A stretch of DNA of 64,000 nucleotides, taken from the NCBI GenBank assembly GCA_028456385.1, contig JALNQF010000043.1, forward strand, positions 224,154 through 288,153, read 5' to 3'. Below the pieces are notes generated by a model. The model worked only from the letters and a program-made list of their open reading frames with translations. It was not told the DNA's origin and searched no databases. A program made the position numbers and the translations under genes. Shown here in pieces: positions 13,301 through 24,078 of the stretch; positions within the stretch are counted from its first letter, which is position 1, and every line of letters begins with the position of its first letter. This DNA is from Ophiosphaerella korrae (taxonomy: Eukaryota > Ascomycota > Dothideomycetes > Pleosporales > Phaeosphaeriaceae).

Positions 13301-15203
13301 TCGCAAATTTTCCAGTAGTTTGGCTCAGCTACTGGACCAAAGACGTGAATTCAACAGACCCAAAGCATTCTTACAAATACTACGTTGGTATATATGCTCT
13401 ACTCCAGGTAATGGCCGCGATATCGCTCTTGCTCCTAGCCCTCACGCTTTGGATCATTGGTGTGAAGAAGGCTGGTGCAAACCTTCATCAAGAGGCCCTT
13501 AATACCGTCATTCAAGCGCCACTACGTTTCTTCACCCAGACTGATACAGGTGTCGTCACAAATCTGTTCTCTCAGGATCTCAATCTCATTGATACGGAGC
13601 TACCGGAAGCTACTCTGGATACCATGTTTACTGTAAGAGCTTCTCTTCTAGTATGTTAATATGCTAACAATAATAGTTCTTTCAAGTACTTGGACAAATT
13701 GCTGTCATGCTTACATCATCTGCGTACTTGGGTATAGCTTACCCAGTCCTTGGTGTTGTATTGTTCATCATTGCGAAAGTATACCTCCGAACCTCTAGAC
13801 AGTTACGATTGCTAGATCTTGAGACTAAAAGCCCTTTATAGTAAGATCCTCCTTCTCTGGTTATTTTACACTGAACTAAATCGAAGGTTATAGCACGCAT
13901 TTTCTCGACACTGTCAAAGGCATTGCCACTTTGAGAGCTTTTGGTGAGTACTCTAGGCAAAAATAAGCTTGAGGTATATACTAACCGATTTCAAGGATTC
14001 ATGCGCGAAGATATTCAAAAGAATGCGCGACTTATCGATACCAGTCAACGACCGGCTTACCTCCTCCTCATGATCCAAGATTGGCTAAGCTTCGTTCTTG
14101 GCATAGTGGTAATGGTTACCGCAGTAACATTGGTAACACTTTCCGTACGGTTGCACTCACAGACTGCTTTTGCTGGAGCTTCTCTATACAGTCTCATCAC
14201 CCTCGGTGAAGCTCTGGCAGGAATCGTCCTATATTACACCAGGCTAGAGACTTCACTTGGAGCGATTTCGCGACTCAAGACATTCAATGAGAGCGTGGAA
14301 CCAGAAGATAGAGACAATGAGGACATTGTTCCTCCTGAGAAATGGCCTCGGTATGGTGATATAGAGCTAGATGGAGTATCAGCAAGCTATGGGTGAGATT
14401 GACAGCCATCTCATCAAAGATATATCTCTAACACCTCATACAGTGCCGAGGACGACTCCGATATTTCTACCGCTAGATTAGCGCTGCGCAACGTGAAAAT
14501 CAAGATAAAATCTGGAGAGAAGGTGGCCGTCTGTGGGCGTACAGGTAGCGGAAAGTCTAGTTTCATCCTTCTATTGCTAAAACTTCTCGATCCTCGTCCG
14601 GAAACAGCAACAAATATCTTCATCGATGGGACGCCACTTCATCGAATCACCCGACTCTCACTACGCCAGCGCATCATTGCAGTGCCCCAAGAAGCTGTTT
14701 TCTTGCCTGAAGGTTCCACCTTCCAGATGAATCTTGACCCGGATAGCGTATCCACAGGTCATGAGTGCCAACTGGTCTTAACAGCTGTTGGGCTGTGGGA
14801 CTTTGTCCAGCAACGCGGAGGCCTAAACGCTGGAATGAGCGCAATCACTCTCAGTAATGGCCAAAGGCAACTTATGTCAATTGGGCGTGCTCTGCTCCGT
14901 CATCGCATCAGGGCACGAATACCGGAGGGCTCTATGGACGGTGGTATTCTACTCCTGGACGAAGTAACTTCTAGTGTAGACAACGACACTGAACGCGTGA
15001 TCCAGGAGATAATTAGAAACGAATTCAGTACATATACAGTAATATCGGTGAGTCACCGGTTAGATATGATCATGGATTTTGATAGGGTTGTTGTCATGGA
15101 CAAAGGAGAGGTTGTGGAGGTAGGGAAACCAGATGTTCTAGCTAGAGCAGCAGGAACGAAATTTGGTGAGTTGGTCAACGCTGGATCTAGAGAAAATACG
15201 TGA
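10383..15203 (+). CDS. ABC-C (MRP-type) full-size multidrug transporter
   Basis: ATP-driven efflux pump, probably at the plasma or vacuolar membrane, that likely exports the cluster product. Seven exons: 10383-10577, 10633-11414, 11604-13632, 13677-13840, 13894-13943, 13996-14392 and 14444-15203, giving 1458 residues. Layout is TMD0-TMD1-NBD1-TMD2-NBD2. NBD1 has Walker A GPIGSGKST, signature LSGGQKQR and Walker B MLVLDD. NBD2 has Walker A GRTGSGKSS, signature LSNGQRQ, Walker B ILLLDE and a switch His (VSHRLD). NBD1 carries Asp after its Walker B Asp (LDD), not the catalytic Glu; NBD2 has LDE. This is the usual ABC-C asymmetry with one degenerate ATP site. It lies between the SDR and the NRPS-like gene, which supports cluster membership. 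Confidence 0.93.
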
Positions 15204-15867
15204 TCAGGTGCATGTTCGGACTGATTTCTTGAGCATGACGATCTCAAGTTGAAACGGTTGTTTGGAGTTGATGGTGTCTACTTTGGAATAACATAGGTCT
15301 CAGTAAATTAAATCAAGTTATGAATAAAAAGTATGAATCATAGCTTGTCTGATAATTTGATACGATCATTGCGACGGTTACTAGGACTCTCATATTATTG
15401 ATTACGATATCTAAATGAGCCCACGATGAACTACGATAACCCAACCATATAGAAGCCCTGCTTCTGGTTAACACCGCGCGTCATAGATGAACTGATAAAG
15501 GTCGAAAATAGAGCGAATCTATTAAGATGACTCATTTTAGCTACTTCGATAGGAACTTTTTACTTAGCTAATCATTGCCACTTACCGTCAATCGTTAATA
15601 TTCACCATATGTGACGCCTGATTACTGATGATAAACTATCACCCATCGGGCTTCTTTACTTACAAATTAAATCTATTTATCCTTTCTTGCTGGGAGATCT
15701 ACGCTGTAAGTTGAAGATGTGAATCCCAGCACGGTCACCACACGTTTAGTCGGTTACGTGATTCGTGTTCACCCTTAACTAGTAATCTTCCATTTTCACG
15801 GAACTTCTACATACATTCAAATTCATTTAACACAATCCGCGGCTATATTACCAAAAAGAAAAAAAAA
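15204..15867. other. Intergenic, convergent tails of ABC and NRPS-like genes
   Basis: AT-rich, no long open frame. The A-rich stretch just before 15870 may be part of the NRPS-like 3' end. Nothing else recognised. Confidence 0.55.
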
Positions 15868-18800
15868 TTACAATAAAGCACCACGTGCTTGTAACATCGC
15901 CACAGGATACCTCAATAGATCGGCCACCAAAGTGTCGCTCCTGGCATTGACAAGAGCATCAAGCATCTGCCCTGGGATTCCCGCTACTTCCTTTGCCCAT
16001 TCTTCATCAATCCGTCCTACCTGAAAATCGAATATAGATTCCACGCCATCCTTGTTATTTGGAGCAAGAGTCCAGCCCATCAAATCGTTATGTTTCTGCT
16101 TCTCGATATGCTCCCAGCTTGGAGTAGGATGGCTCGGTATATCAAGGAGACAAACAATACTTGTCAAATTCGTGCGCTTGTCTTCTGTAAGATTTGGTGG
16201 TAGTTGACGTCCCAAACCGTCGAATTCGAGAACATTGAGAGTGGTGGCGTGGACTTGTGCTAGCCAGTCATGGACTGTAATATGTGTTGGAACTGCAACA
16301 CTGAAGGGTGCGCTGTCTACAAGACCGCCAATGAGCATTGGCGCATCCGGCCATGGAACAGTGCGGCCAGAAAGACTTAAACAGAATCCCACTTGCTCCC
16401 ACTTGGATATGCTGCTCAAGAACAGCGCCCATGCAGCGTACATCATTGTGCTATTCGTAAGGTGGAGGTCGCGTGCTGCATCATCGAGCGCAGATTTGCG
16501 AATAGATACAGGAGAATCTATGAGGCCCACGTCATGGGCTCGTGGCATCCGCGGGCTTGGAGGCTGGAGTATCGCTGTCGTGGGCAGTGGCTCCACCATT
16601 TTTTCGAACATGGTGATCGCTCTGTCAAAGTTCTCCTTCTTGTGTTTTTGCATGAATCGTGCGAAGTCTTCGATTCGGGGGCCTTGCTGTATTTCCTCTC
16701 CTGCTAGCGCGCGTTCCACATCTTGGGAGAGGAGGACTTGCGAAATAACGTCTAATAGAACGTGGTGAACGCGTGTGATTATTGCCAATGCTTTACGGTC
16801 TGGGACTGAAACACAAGTGATGTGGAAGAATGGTACCTCGATCTCAGCTGCTCCAATTGTGTTGATATCTTCCCAGGCCTGCTCTTCAGCAGCAACGCAT
16901 GCTTGATCAAAGTCTTGCTCTGAGACACTTAAACTGTGCCAATTCAGGTTTAGCCGACCAAGATCAGATATCGTGAAGGTTTTCAGGTCGAAACGTGTTT
17001 GGAATATGCTATGCGCTGATGTAGCTTTGATGAATGCATGATGAAGCTCGCTAGGCGTTGGCATAGTGTCGCAATCTCCAATATACTTGGATATGTTGAT
17101 CAATGCGCAAGGGAGAGGCGTTTTCATGGACCGAGTGAGATATAAGCCTTGCACACCAGTTACTGGGACTTCTTTGGAGTCTCCATCTGTCTTAGTCCCA
17201 ATATTTCCTGAGTGTTTCAAGACTGCTTCCAGTTGTCCTATTGTGTCTGCTCGGAGAATCTGTACTGGAGATATTACGTATCCGTGATTCTTCAGCAGAC
17301 TAGTAAGCCTGATAGCCGCAAAGGAGGTTCCTCCTAGCCTAATGAAGGATGAATCCTCGTCCAAGTCGCTAATTTTGATGTGAAGGCACTTCGAAAAGGC
17401 CATCCGTATCACATCGAACGGCGCAGTATATTCATCTTGTGTGAGGTCTTTGCTACCATCACGAGCTAGCTCTTCCTCTCGTTGTTCTCTAAGAGCATTC
17501 CTATCCACTTTGCCGTTGATGGAGAGAGGAAACTTGTCAACCGCTAAAAGATCATCGGGGATAATGAAAGGATCAAAACGGCCCTTTAGATGCGCCCGTA
17601 GCTGCTCGATGTCAACAGTTGCTGGATGCACGTACCCAACGAGCCTGTCATGACATTTTAAAGCAACAGCTAATTGTACTTCAGGAAACGTCAGCAATGC
17701 GGGCTCAACCTCAGTCTCCAGGTTAATGAGAAATCCGCGGTTCTTGATCATGGAATCGGCTCTGCCAGCCCAAGTGAGCTCTCCTTTCTCTGTTCTGCGC
17801 GCAAGATCGCCGGTCCTGTAAAATCGCTGTCCATGCCATTGTATGAACTTCCGTGCCGTTAGCTCGGAATTGTTGATATATCCGGCAGCTAGGCCAGGAC
17901 CGGTGATCAAGACTTCACCGTGGTCACACTCTTGCAAGGCATCGTCAACCAGAACAACTCTGACACCCGGGTTTAGCTTTCCAAATGTGATTTGCTCCAC
18001 ATCTGGGTCAATTTCGCCAAGGCTGATGATGCAAGTTGTTTCCGATGGACCATACGTGTTGAAAACTTTCCGGTTTGGTGTAACCCATCGGCGAACAACT
18101 TCCAGACTCGGATCCTCAGCGCCCAAGAGAATATAACGAACTCGCTCATATGGGCCAGAGGAATCTAGTACTGCCAACATTGAAGGCGTAAGCATCAACA
18201 CGTCACATTCGGCCGCAACATAAGGGAAGCTTGACGGTAATGCCATGCACAATGTGTGGCCCTTTGTCAGCGTTCCCCAAATGACAGAAGCACAACCATC
18301 AAAGCCAACAGAAAAGGCCAGTAAACAACGGAATCCCTCTCCGTCGGAGCTAGGCCGATCACCATCGCCTATTATATCCACGTGCGAATATGCATGAACG
18401 GCTTTGTGATATACCATCACGCCTTTCGGCTTGCCAGTTGTTCCAGAGGTGAAGAGACACCAAGCTAGATCATCTTGCTGCATCGCATCGCGAATGCCTC
18501 GCAAACGAGCTTCTAAATTGTCTGAGTTCTTGACCTGCGAATGCATCCACTCATTCTGAAAGTTGACCGTAATCGCAGGTAGTTTAAGACCAGGGCATGG
18601 ACAGGTGACTAGGGCCACAAATGAGGAAACACTGTCCAACGCAGCCTCCACTCTGGATCCACTCCAAGCTGCGACATCCATAGGACAATAACATGCGCCG
18701 ACTCGCAGAATTCCTATGATTGCCGGTAACATTTCGAGTGACATTTGTGTCAAGAGAGGTACTTTGGTCCTAGGTTTGACGCCAGCCAGGAGGAGCGCAT

Positions 18801-19128
18801 GGCTGACATGCAACGAAGCATTTCGTAAACTGGAATAGGTAAAACTGTGTCCTTCAAACTCGGCAGCAATTCTGTCTGGTGTTTTGGCGGCTTGTTCATC
18901 GAACCGATCTACTACAGTTGCCTCGAGATCTCCATGGAGTAGAGTATTAGTTCCTGCTTGGAACTTTGAAGGTTGGGGGGATATTGGCGTGTGGCGGGGT
19001 TCTATAGGATCCGTCCTAGAATCGTATATGGTTGAATTTGAAGTCAACTGTCGTAACATAGATTGGGTAAGGTAAGGCCTTAGAAGGGTCTCCATAATGC
19101 TCAATATCTGAGTGTCGTTGAGAAACAA
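15868..19128 (-). CDS. NRPS-like enzyme, adenylation-thiolation-condensation (A-T-C)
   Basis: Intronless, 1086 residues. The adenylation domain (about 70-560) has A3 LFTSGTTGKPKG (225-236), A5 NTYGPSETT (357-365), A7 YRTGDLA, A8 GRADSMIKNRGF and the A10 lysine Lys540 (INGKVDRN). It retains Asp in the FDG motif of the A4-A5 segment, compatible with an alpha-amino acid substrate. The carrier protein has LGGTS with Ser602. The C-terminal condensation domain has HHVLLDV at 788-794, with the catalytic second His and the Asp kept but Val in place of the usual Gly. There is no TE or reductase domain. The order is unusual because the condensation domain follows the carrier, so it may either release the aminoacyl group onto a soluble nucleophile or accept the acyl chain from the PKS ACP in trans. 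The paired PKS without a release domain makes the second idea attractive; that is inference. Confidence 0.92.
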   Translation of the reverse strand: MFLNDTQILSIMETLLRPYLTQSMLRQLTSNSTIYDSRTDPIEPRHTPISPQPSKFQAGTNTLLHGDLEATVVDRFDEQAAKTPDRIAAEFEGHSFTYSSLRNASLHVSHALLLAGVKPRTKVPLLTQMSLEMLPAIIGILRVGACYCPMDVAAWSGSRVEAALDSVSSFVALVTCPCPGLKLPAITVNFQNEWMHSQVKNSDNLEARLRGIRDAMQQDDLAWCLFTSGTTGKPKGVMVYHKAVHAYSHVDIIGDGDRPSSDGEGFRCLLAFSVGFDGCASVIWGTLTKGHTLCMALPSSFPYVAAECDVLMLTPSMLAVLDSSGPYERVRYILLGAEDPSLEVVRRWVTPNRKVFNTYGPSETTCIISLGEIDPDVEQITFGKLNPGVRVVLVDDALQECDHGEVLITGPGLAAGYINNSELTARKFIQWHGQRFYRTGDLARRTEKGELTWAGRADSMIKNRGFLINLETEVEPALLTFPEVQLAVALKCHDRLVGYVHPATVDIEQLRAHLKGRFDPFIIPDDLLAVDKFPLSINGKVDRNALREQREEELARDGSKDLTQDEYTAPFDVIRMAFSKCLHIKISDLDEDSSFIRLGGTSFAAIRLTSLLKNHGYVISPVQILRADTIGQLEAVLKHSGNIGTKTDGDSKEVPVTGVQGLYLTRSMKTPLPCALINISKYIGDCDTMPTPSELHHAFIKATSAHSIFQTRFDLKTFTISDLGRLNLNWHSLSVSEQDFDQACVAAEEQAWEDINTIGAAEIEVPFFHITCVSVPDRKALAIITRVHHVLLDVISQVLLSQDVERALAGEEIQQGPRIEDFARFMQKHKKENFDRAITMFEKMVEPLPTTAILQPPSPRMPRAHDVGLIDSPVSIRKSALDDAARDLHLTNSTMMYAAWALFLSSISKWEQVGFCLSLSGRTVPWPDAPMLIGGLVDSAPFSVAVPTHITVHDWLAQVHATTLNVLEFDGLGRQLPPNLTEDKRTNLTSIVCLLDIPSHPTPSWEHIEKQKHNDLMGWTLAPNNKDGVESIFDFQVGRIDEEWAKEVAGIPGQMLDALVNARSDTLVADLLRYPVAMLQARGALL

Positions 19129-20822
19129 GTTAAGTGTTGTTTGCCAAGAGTGCTAACTTGATGTCTTTTGGCTTGTGATCCCCTTATTGTACTTTCATTT
19201 TAAAGTAGCCATGTAATTGATCGGACACCTTGGATTCCGAAAAACGGCTACTTTCGATAGTGGTGCTGGCTGCAAACCGTATCGGAAATGCTGACATGGA
19301 ATGTTCACGATGTGTCACTAGATCCATGTCAGCCACGCGGTGCTGGCTGACATCTGACCCAGAAACCCAGGCAACACAATACAATTTTGGTCTATAAATA
19401 AGCTTACCTATACGCCTCAGAGCAGGCATAGTATTGTAATTCTATTTCAATGTGCCGGATCATTGTGAGAGTTTTGGAAAAGCCCCGAGGTCTGTCTCGG
19501 AATTAGTCAAGTCGGATTAGCTACCAGGCATGACGAGGCCCATTCAGGCTTGCCGCAATGACTGGAAAAATACGGGTTGTTTCACTGTGGAAAATATTAT
19601 CTGCGTTGTGTTATGAATAATGTGGCGACATCTGGGAGGAAAGGATGCCATGTTGACAGGGAGGGGTTTAGCTTATCGTGCCTGCTAGCTCTTTTGTTCT
19701 GCCACACCGTGTACGCCACTTATGGAATCAAGTTCATCCTGTACTACCATGTAACGAAATCTTTGCTCAATTTACAGCAGTGTGAATACACAGTGCTAGC
19801 GTTGAGTGGTACGCGAATGGTGAACGGACTGGCCTTGCTCTCAACCAGTTGCACTTACTCAGGCATCCTATTAGATGTATCTAACTTTACCTCAATAACT
19901 TTTAGTTTTCGTCAACGAAAATTGTGCGGAAGAGAAAATGCCTGTTCGAAGAATTTACCTTGGGAGGACCTGGGATGAGAAGAGTTCTAAACCCCTAACA
20001 TTCAGATATAGCAACGTCCACATGAATGCAACATCTAACTTAGGTTATTCTATGGGCAGTGTGAGAACATTTACTACCATACACCCAACCATATATTGCA
20101 ATTGACTCAAGGGGTCAAACTAGACAAATGCTACTTCGCTTAACAAATATATATATTTGACGGCTACGACTATACATGACACGTATGATAAATAAATAGG
20201 GAAAATAAAATTAATAGGCACGTATATAAGAATATTTCACATAGCTAGTAAAACTAGGCAAGTATTATTTGAACATCTAAAATTCAAAAATCAAATCGAT
20301 TCCCATTGGCATTACCTCGACGAGTGCCTCTGGCTTATCCACTAATTTACATCGCTCAATTCGAAAACACAGAATACTTCGATATAGTATAGCGTATTTG
20401 GCCTCGTGCAGCTTGAGTAAAACATAACTCTCACCCTCACATAGCTTGAAGACTAATAGATCCAGCCTTCTCTAAAGCATTGAATGATGCCAAATTTGAT
20501 ATTTTATGGTTGGTGAAATAGTAATATAGTAGTTAACAGAGGACATTGCACATAGAGTCATTTTTGACTAGCGTAAGAATAAATGTAGGATTTGTGTGAA
20601 GAGGGTGACTAACTGTTTGGATTTGAGTCACGACTTGAAGATCTAGTGACTGTGCAAACAATATTCATAGTGTAGCCACTTCACCACCATGACCACTCAG
20701 TCGCAAACGGTATTGTTTTACAAGTTCACGCGCATGAAATTGTACCACTATGGTATTAATTCCCCTGCAAGAATGCATGTTGCTTTCTTCACCCACTGGC
20801 ATCCCAAAGTTAACTCACTGCC
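19129..20822. other. Intergenic, right border of the metabolite cluster
   Basis: About 1.7 kb. The left part must contain the promoter of the NRPS-like gene; a TATA-like TATTTATA on the minus strand lies near 19393-19400, about 265 nt upstream of its start. A 133-codon open frame at 19577-19978 has no recognisable motif. The 20100-20650 part is AT-rich and shows nothing coding. Confidence 0.5.
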
Positions 20823-21827
20823 ATGGAGGAGTTCATCGATACTCAGCTGCGCCCTGCCGAATCTTGTCAAATCTGCACGGAGGCGTTCAGTGAGACTCAC
20901 CAACCAGTCACGCTACCTTGCCGCCACATCTTCGGCTATCAATGCATAAAAAGGTGGTTGCGTACCAAGCAACCGAACAGCAACACTTGTCCTTACTGTA
21001 GGTTCGTTTTTTATGAGAAGCGCAATCCCAAGGCCGAATTCGACATTCCATCAATATGGAAAGCGTTGTGTGAGCATGATCCGGACCACCTCCACAGATA
21101 CATCACAAAGATGTGGTCCAGAATACAGATCCTATGGCAGCACAAACCTGACGGTGACTTTACAGTCAGCGAGCTCCTCAATGAAGCCGTACTCCCAGCG
21201 CTTTTACAGACAGCAAACGTGATCCGAACAAGCCCGAACCGACGCAATGACCCTTTTTATGATTGCTACAACCTTCTTGCTGCGTCATGGGATTCTCTTG
21301 GACGCCCAAATAGAGCAACTGGTCTGGGTATCCCTCTTGTGCGGCTTGCACGTTTGATGTCAAGCGCTAGCTCCTCGCTACCGAAATGGCTAACAACTGT
21401 TCCACGAGCAAACAATCTCATGTGGAAAGCGAACGCATGCCTTGGGATGACCGACCCTCAAATCTCGTGGGATTGGATAAATAAGGCCTCTCGGGATCCT
21501 GTTAGTTCTAAACACTTTTCGTTCTTGCATCTCTACACAATGATTATCTCACAAGGCATTGCACATTATCGGCAGCCAACTCAGTGCCTAACGCGGAAAT
21601 ACGAGTTGACGAATTTCGTTGTGGAACGGTGTTGTAAGAAGATCGGTGGGGAAACATGGGTTGGCAAGCCGAGCAATGAATTCAAGGACGTGCTGGTTGT
21701 GGTGCATGAGGAGTTGAGGCGATATCAACTTGAGCTGAAAAAATCAAGCTTGCGGGCCCACGAGGGAGAGGAGGATATCGTCAAGGGGATATGGGCATTG
21801 GCTAACTGGAGTGTTCGGAAGGATTGA
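20823..21827 (+). CDS. RING-type zinc finger protein, function unknown
   Basis: 334 residues, single exon, start in a good context (gccATGG). An N-terminal RING occupies 15-59 with Cys15, Cys18, Cys33, His35, Cys41, Cys56 and Cys59. The position of the fifth ligand, normally Cys or His, is Gly38 (HIFGYQC), so either one zinc site is incomplete or another residue substitutes. The remaining 270 residues are helical, hydrophobic in places, and match no family I recognise. RING proteins usually act as E3 ubiquitin ligases; that role is inferred only. It sits just outside the cluster and shares no strand or spacing with it that suggests common control. Confidence 0.8.
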   Translation: MEEFIDTQLRPAESCQICTEAFSETHQPVTLPCRHIFGYQCIKRWLRTKQPNSNTCPYCRFVFYEKRNPKAEFDIPSIWKALCEHDPDHLHRYITKMWSRIQILWQHKPDGDFTVSELLNEAVLPALLQTANVIRTSPNRRNDPFYDCYNLLAASWDSLGRPNRATGLGIPLVRLARLMSSASSSLPKWLTTVPRANNLMWKANACLGMTDPQISWDWINKASRDPVSSKHFSFLHLYTMIISQGIAHYRQPTQCLTRKYELTNFVVERCCKKIGGETWVGKPSNEFKDVLVVVHEELRRYQLELKKSSLRAHEGEEDIVKGIWALANWSVRKD

Positions 21828-22397
21828 CGAAGGTTTGTGGGGTCCTTTAGTGTCAAAAATATTCTTCGGCCTTTTTTCAATACTTCCGCGGCAAGATAGT
21901 AATGTCGCATACCAAGGGAGGCTGAAGCTAGTAAGAAACTGTACAAGGAGGATTTACCTCAAGCGAAGGTAGCTGATCTTGCTCAGAGTTTTGGCTCTAG
22001 CATCATCCCAGTTAGCAATCAACCTTAGTACAGGCTGTCATAAAGCCAATTATTTGAATACAAGTATTTACAGAACTGCCGTTGATTTAAGAATACACTA
22101 GCTCTTCTCGTGGTCTTTGCATAGCACTTCGCTTATGAGCTTCCAATGACAAGCATCAATCTAAACGAATTACCAGGGTAACCAATCTGCCGAAAGAAGG
22201 CAGACATGATCATAATTGAACTACAAACCTTACCATATTGATGGAGAGCCAATTTCGGGCTAAATGTGGGGGGCGGATGTGGAGCTTTACGAAGAACTAT
22301 TCAACCAGCCGTTGAGTGAACAAAAGCCAACTCATATCTCGTCGTTGACTACTGACCTTGATCTTTGATCAAACGCTCAATTCCGAAATAAAGAATC
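21828..22397. other. Intergenic, AT-rich
   Basis: No open frame of interest. It contains the promoter of the DUF8021 gene at its right end; nothing else seen. Confidence 0.5.
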
Positions 22398-23263
22398 ATG
22401 TTGTTGTTCACATACCCAGTCGCGTTCGGCGCTATGCTGGCGTTTGCACCAACCGTTGCCGCGGAGTGCACCCGTGGAGGCCTCCTATCCGCTGCACAAT
22501 CCTATCTTGCCGCGCAAGCAGCGGGCAAGCCTGACTCCCTCAAGCTTGCCACGTCCAACTTCACATATCAGCAAAACAACAAGGTCTCGGATATTACGAA
22601 GGGGATCTTGTCCACCCCGTATGCGATCTCTACCAATCGGACCACTGCTGACACCGTGGCATGCGCATCCTACACAATGTGGATCAGTACAACTGGCTCC
22701 AAACCGTTCGTTGTGGGCACACAGATTCGTCATGCAAACAGTGACACAAGCTCAATCAGTACGATTGACACGATTGCAGCCACAACTGGTGATCTGTTTT
22801 TTGACGCTAAGAAAACACTTGGGTATATCCAAAAAGAGGATTGGACTGAATTACCGGAGGGAAAGAGGCCCTCACGTGAACTGCTGAAGAAGATCGGGGA
22901 TGCTTATCTAGATATGTGGACGGACGCGAAAGCTGCCGATAGTATTCCATGGGGCACTGAATGCGAGAGAGTTGAAGGAAGCCGTAAGTTACAACGTTGT
23001 CGCCTTTTTCCTCGGTAACCAATCGCAATTGACGCATGACAATAGAGTACACAAATCCATGTGGCAAGTCGCTGCCTAGAGGCGGAAGTAAGAAGAGCAA
23101 CGGTATGAGACGTTATGTTATTGACGAGGTGGCGGCGAGTGTCGACGTCCTTTGCCAGTTTGACAGTCTGGGAGCTTGGCCAGACAGTCATGAGATCAGA
23201 GTGGTAGATGGGAAAGTAAAATATGTGCATACAATCACGGTAATGAGAGGAGTTGGTACTTGA
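22398..23263 (+). CDS. Secreted DUF8021 family protein
   Basis: Two exons, 22398-22983 and 23046-23263, encode 267 residues. A signal peptide is clear: a hydrophobic N-terminus ending near Ala22 before ECTRGG. The mature part follows the pattern I know for fungal DUF8021 proteins: CTRxGLL start, repeated YIxxEDW and AYLDMW segments, PWGTxCxRxEG near residue 190, then RRYVIDE and DSHEIRVxxGKxxYVHTxTVM at the C-terminus. Cysteines are few and spaced for disulfides. Members are common secreted proteins of plant-associated ascomycetes; some are discussed as candidate effectors, but the biochemical role is not established. It lies tail-to-tail with the cysteine hydrolase gene 100 nt away. Confidence 0.88.
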
Positions 23264-23364
23264 ATCGAAACGACGATGCATGCTGATCTTGGGATAAAAA
23301 TCAAGACGAAACTGTTGTAGGTGCAGCTACTTCTATATTAGCTACAGGTTTGTTTGTGTTATTA

Positions 23365-24078
23365 TTACTTGATTTCTGAGCTCTTGATCACAGTTCCAAA
23401 AGCATCTGCGAGCTCAGCAAGCGCAATCCTTGTGAGCTCATCGCCCTTTACCCCTGGAATGTCGCGATCTCCGATTGCGTCTTCGGCAAGAATCACCTCG
23501 TATCCCTTCTGCGAGGCTTCACGGGCTGTTGTAGAAACACAAACATGCGCCATGTATCCTGTGAGGACTACTTTTTTAACGCCCCAGGACCCCAGGGCCT
23601 CGTGAAGGGATGTTTGTTCAAAAGCGCCGGGGAATTGCTTCCAGATAATTTTTTCGCCATCCTACTTAAATATTAGCCATCAGTGTTGGAGAATCGCAAA
23701 ACGCATATTTCGTGCCTTGGGCTTTAGTTCTTTAAATTCTTCCGCAAGTTCAGTTCCGAGCGTGAAGATAGGGGAACCTGTACACAGATAATCAGATTCA
23801 TTGCTCAAGCATCTTCCAACTCCTGTTTTTCTAGACTTGATCATCTGGTTCAACATACCCTCAGGTACCTGGTGTAGGACATGAATGATCTTGCCATTCG
23901 CAGCCCGGTATTTTTCAAGGAGATCTGCAATAACTTTCCTGGTAGCTCCAACGTTGGTCACAGTTAGGGCTCCAGATGCATATTCGTTCTGCGCATCGAT
24001 GATGATAAGCGTGGAATCGGACGGAGATGCGGTGCTGGGAGACGCGCCTAGGATGGTGGTCAAGTATTGTGGAGCCAT
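23365..24078 (-). CDS. Isochorismatase-like cysteine hydrolase
   Basis: Three exons, 23859-24078, 23716-23777 and 23365-23661, give 192 residues. The triad of the family is present: Asp28 (IIIDAQNEY), Lys102 (IIWKQF) and Cys135 (GYMAHVCVS), so an active amide or vinyl-ether hydrolase is expected; nicotinamidase-like, ureidoacrylate-like and isochorismatase activities cannot be told apart here. The first intron is ordinary (23778-23858). The second (23662-23715) needs a GC-AG splice (AAG/GC...TAG/GAT); without it the frame stops at once. No signal peptide, so cytosolic. Confidence 0.87.

Noticed and set aside
15868..19128. NRPS-like gene and PKS as one broken hybrid PKS-NRPS
   Set aside because: They lie on opposite strands with two genes between, and both ends look natural.
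19577..19978. 133-codon open frame with a hydrophobic stretch
   Set aside because: No start context, no domain, codon use unlike neighbours, lies in AT-rich intergenic DNA.
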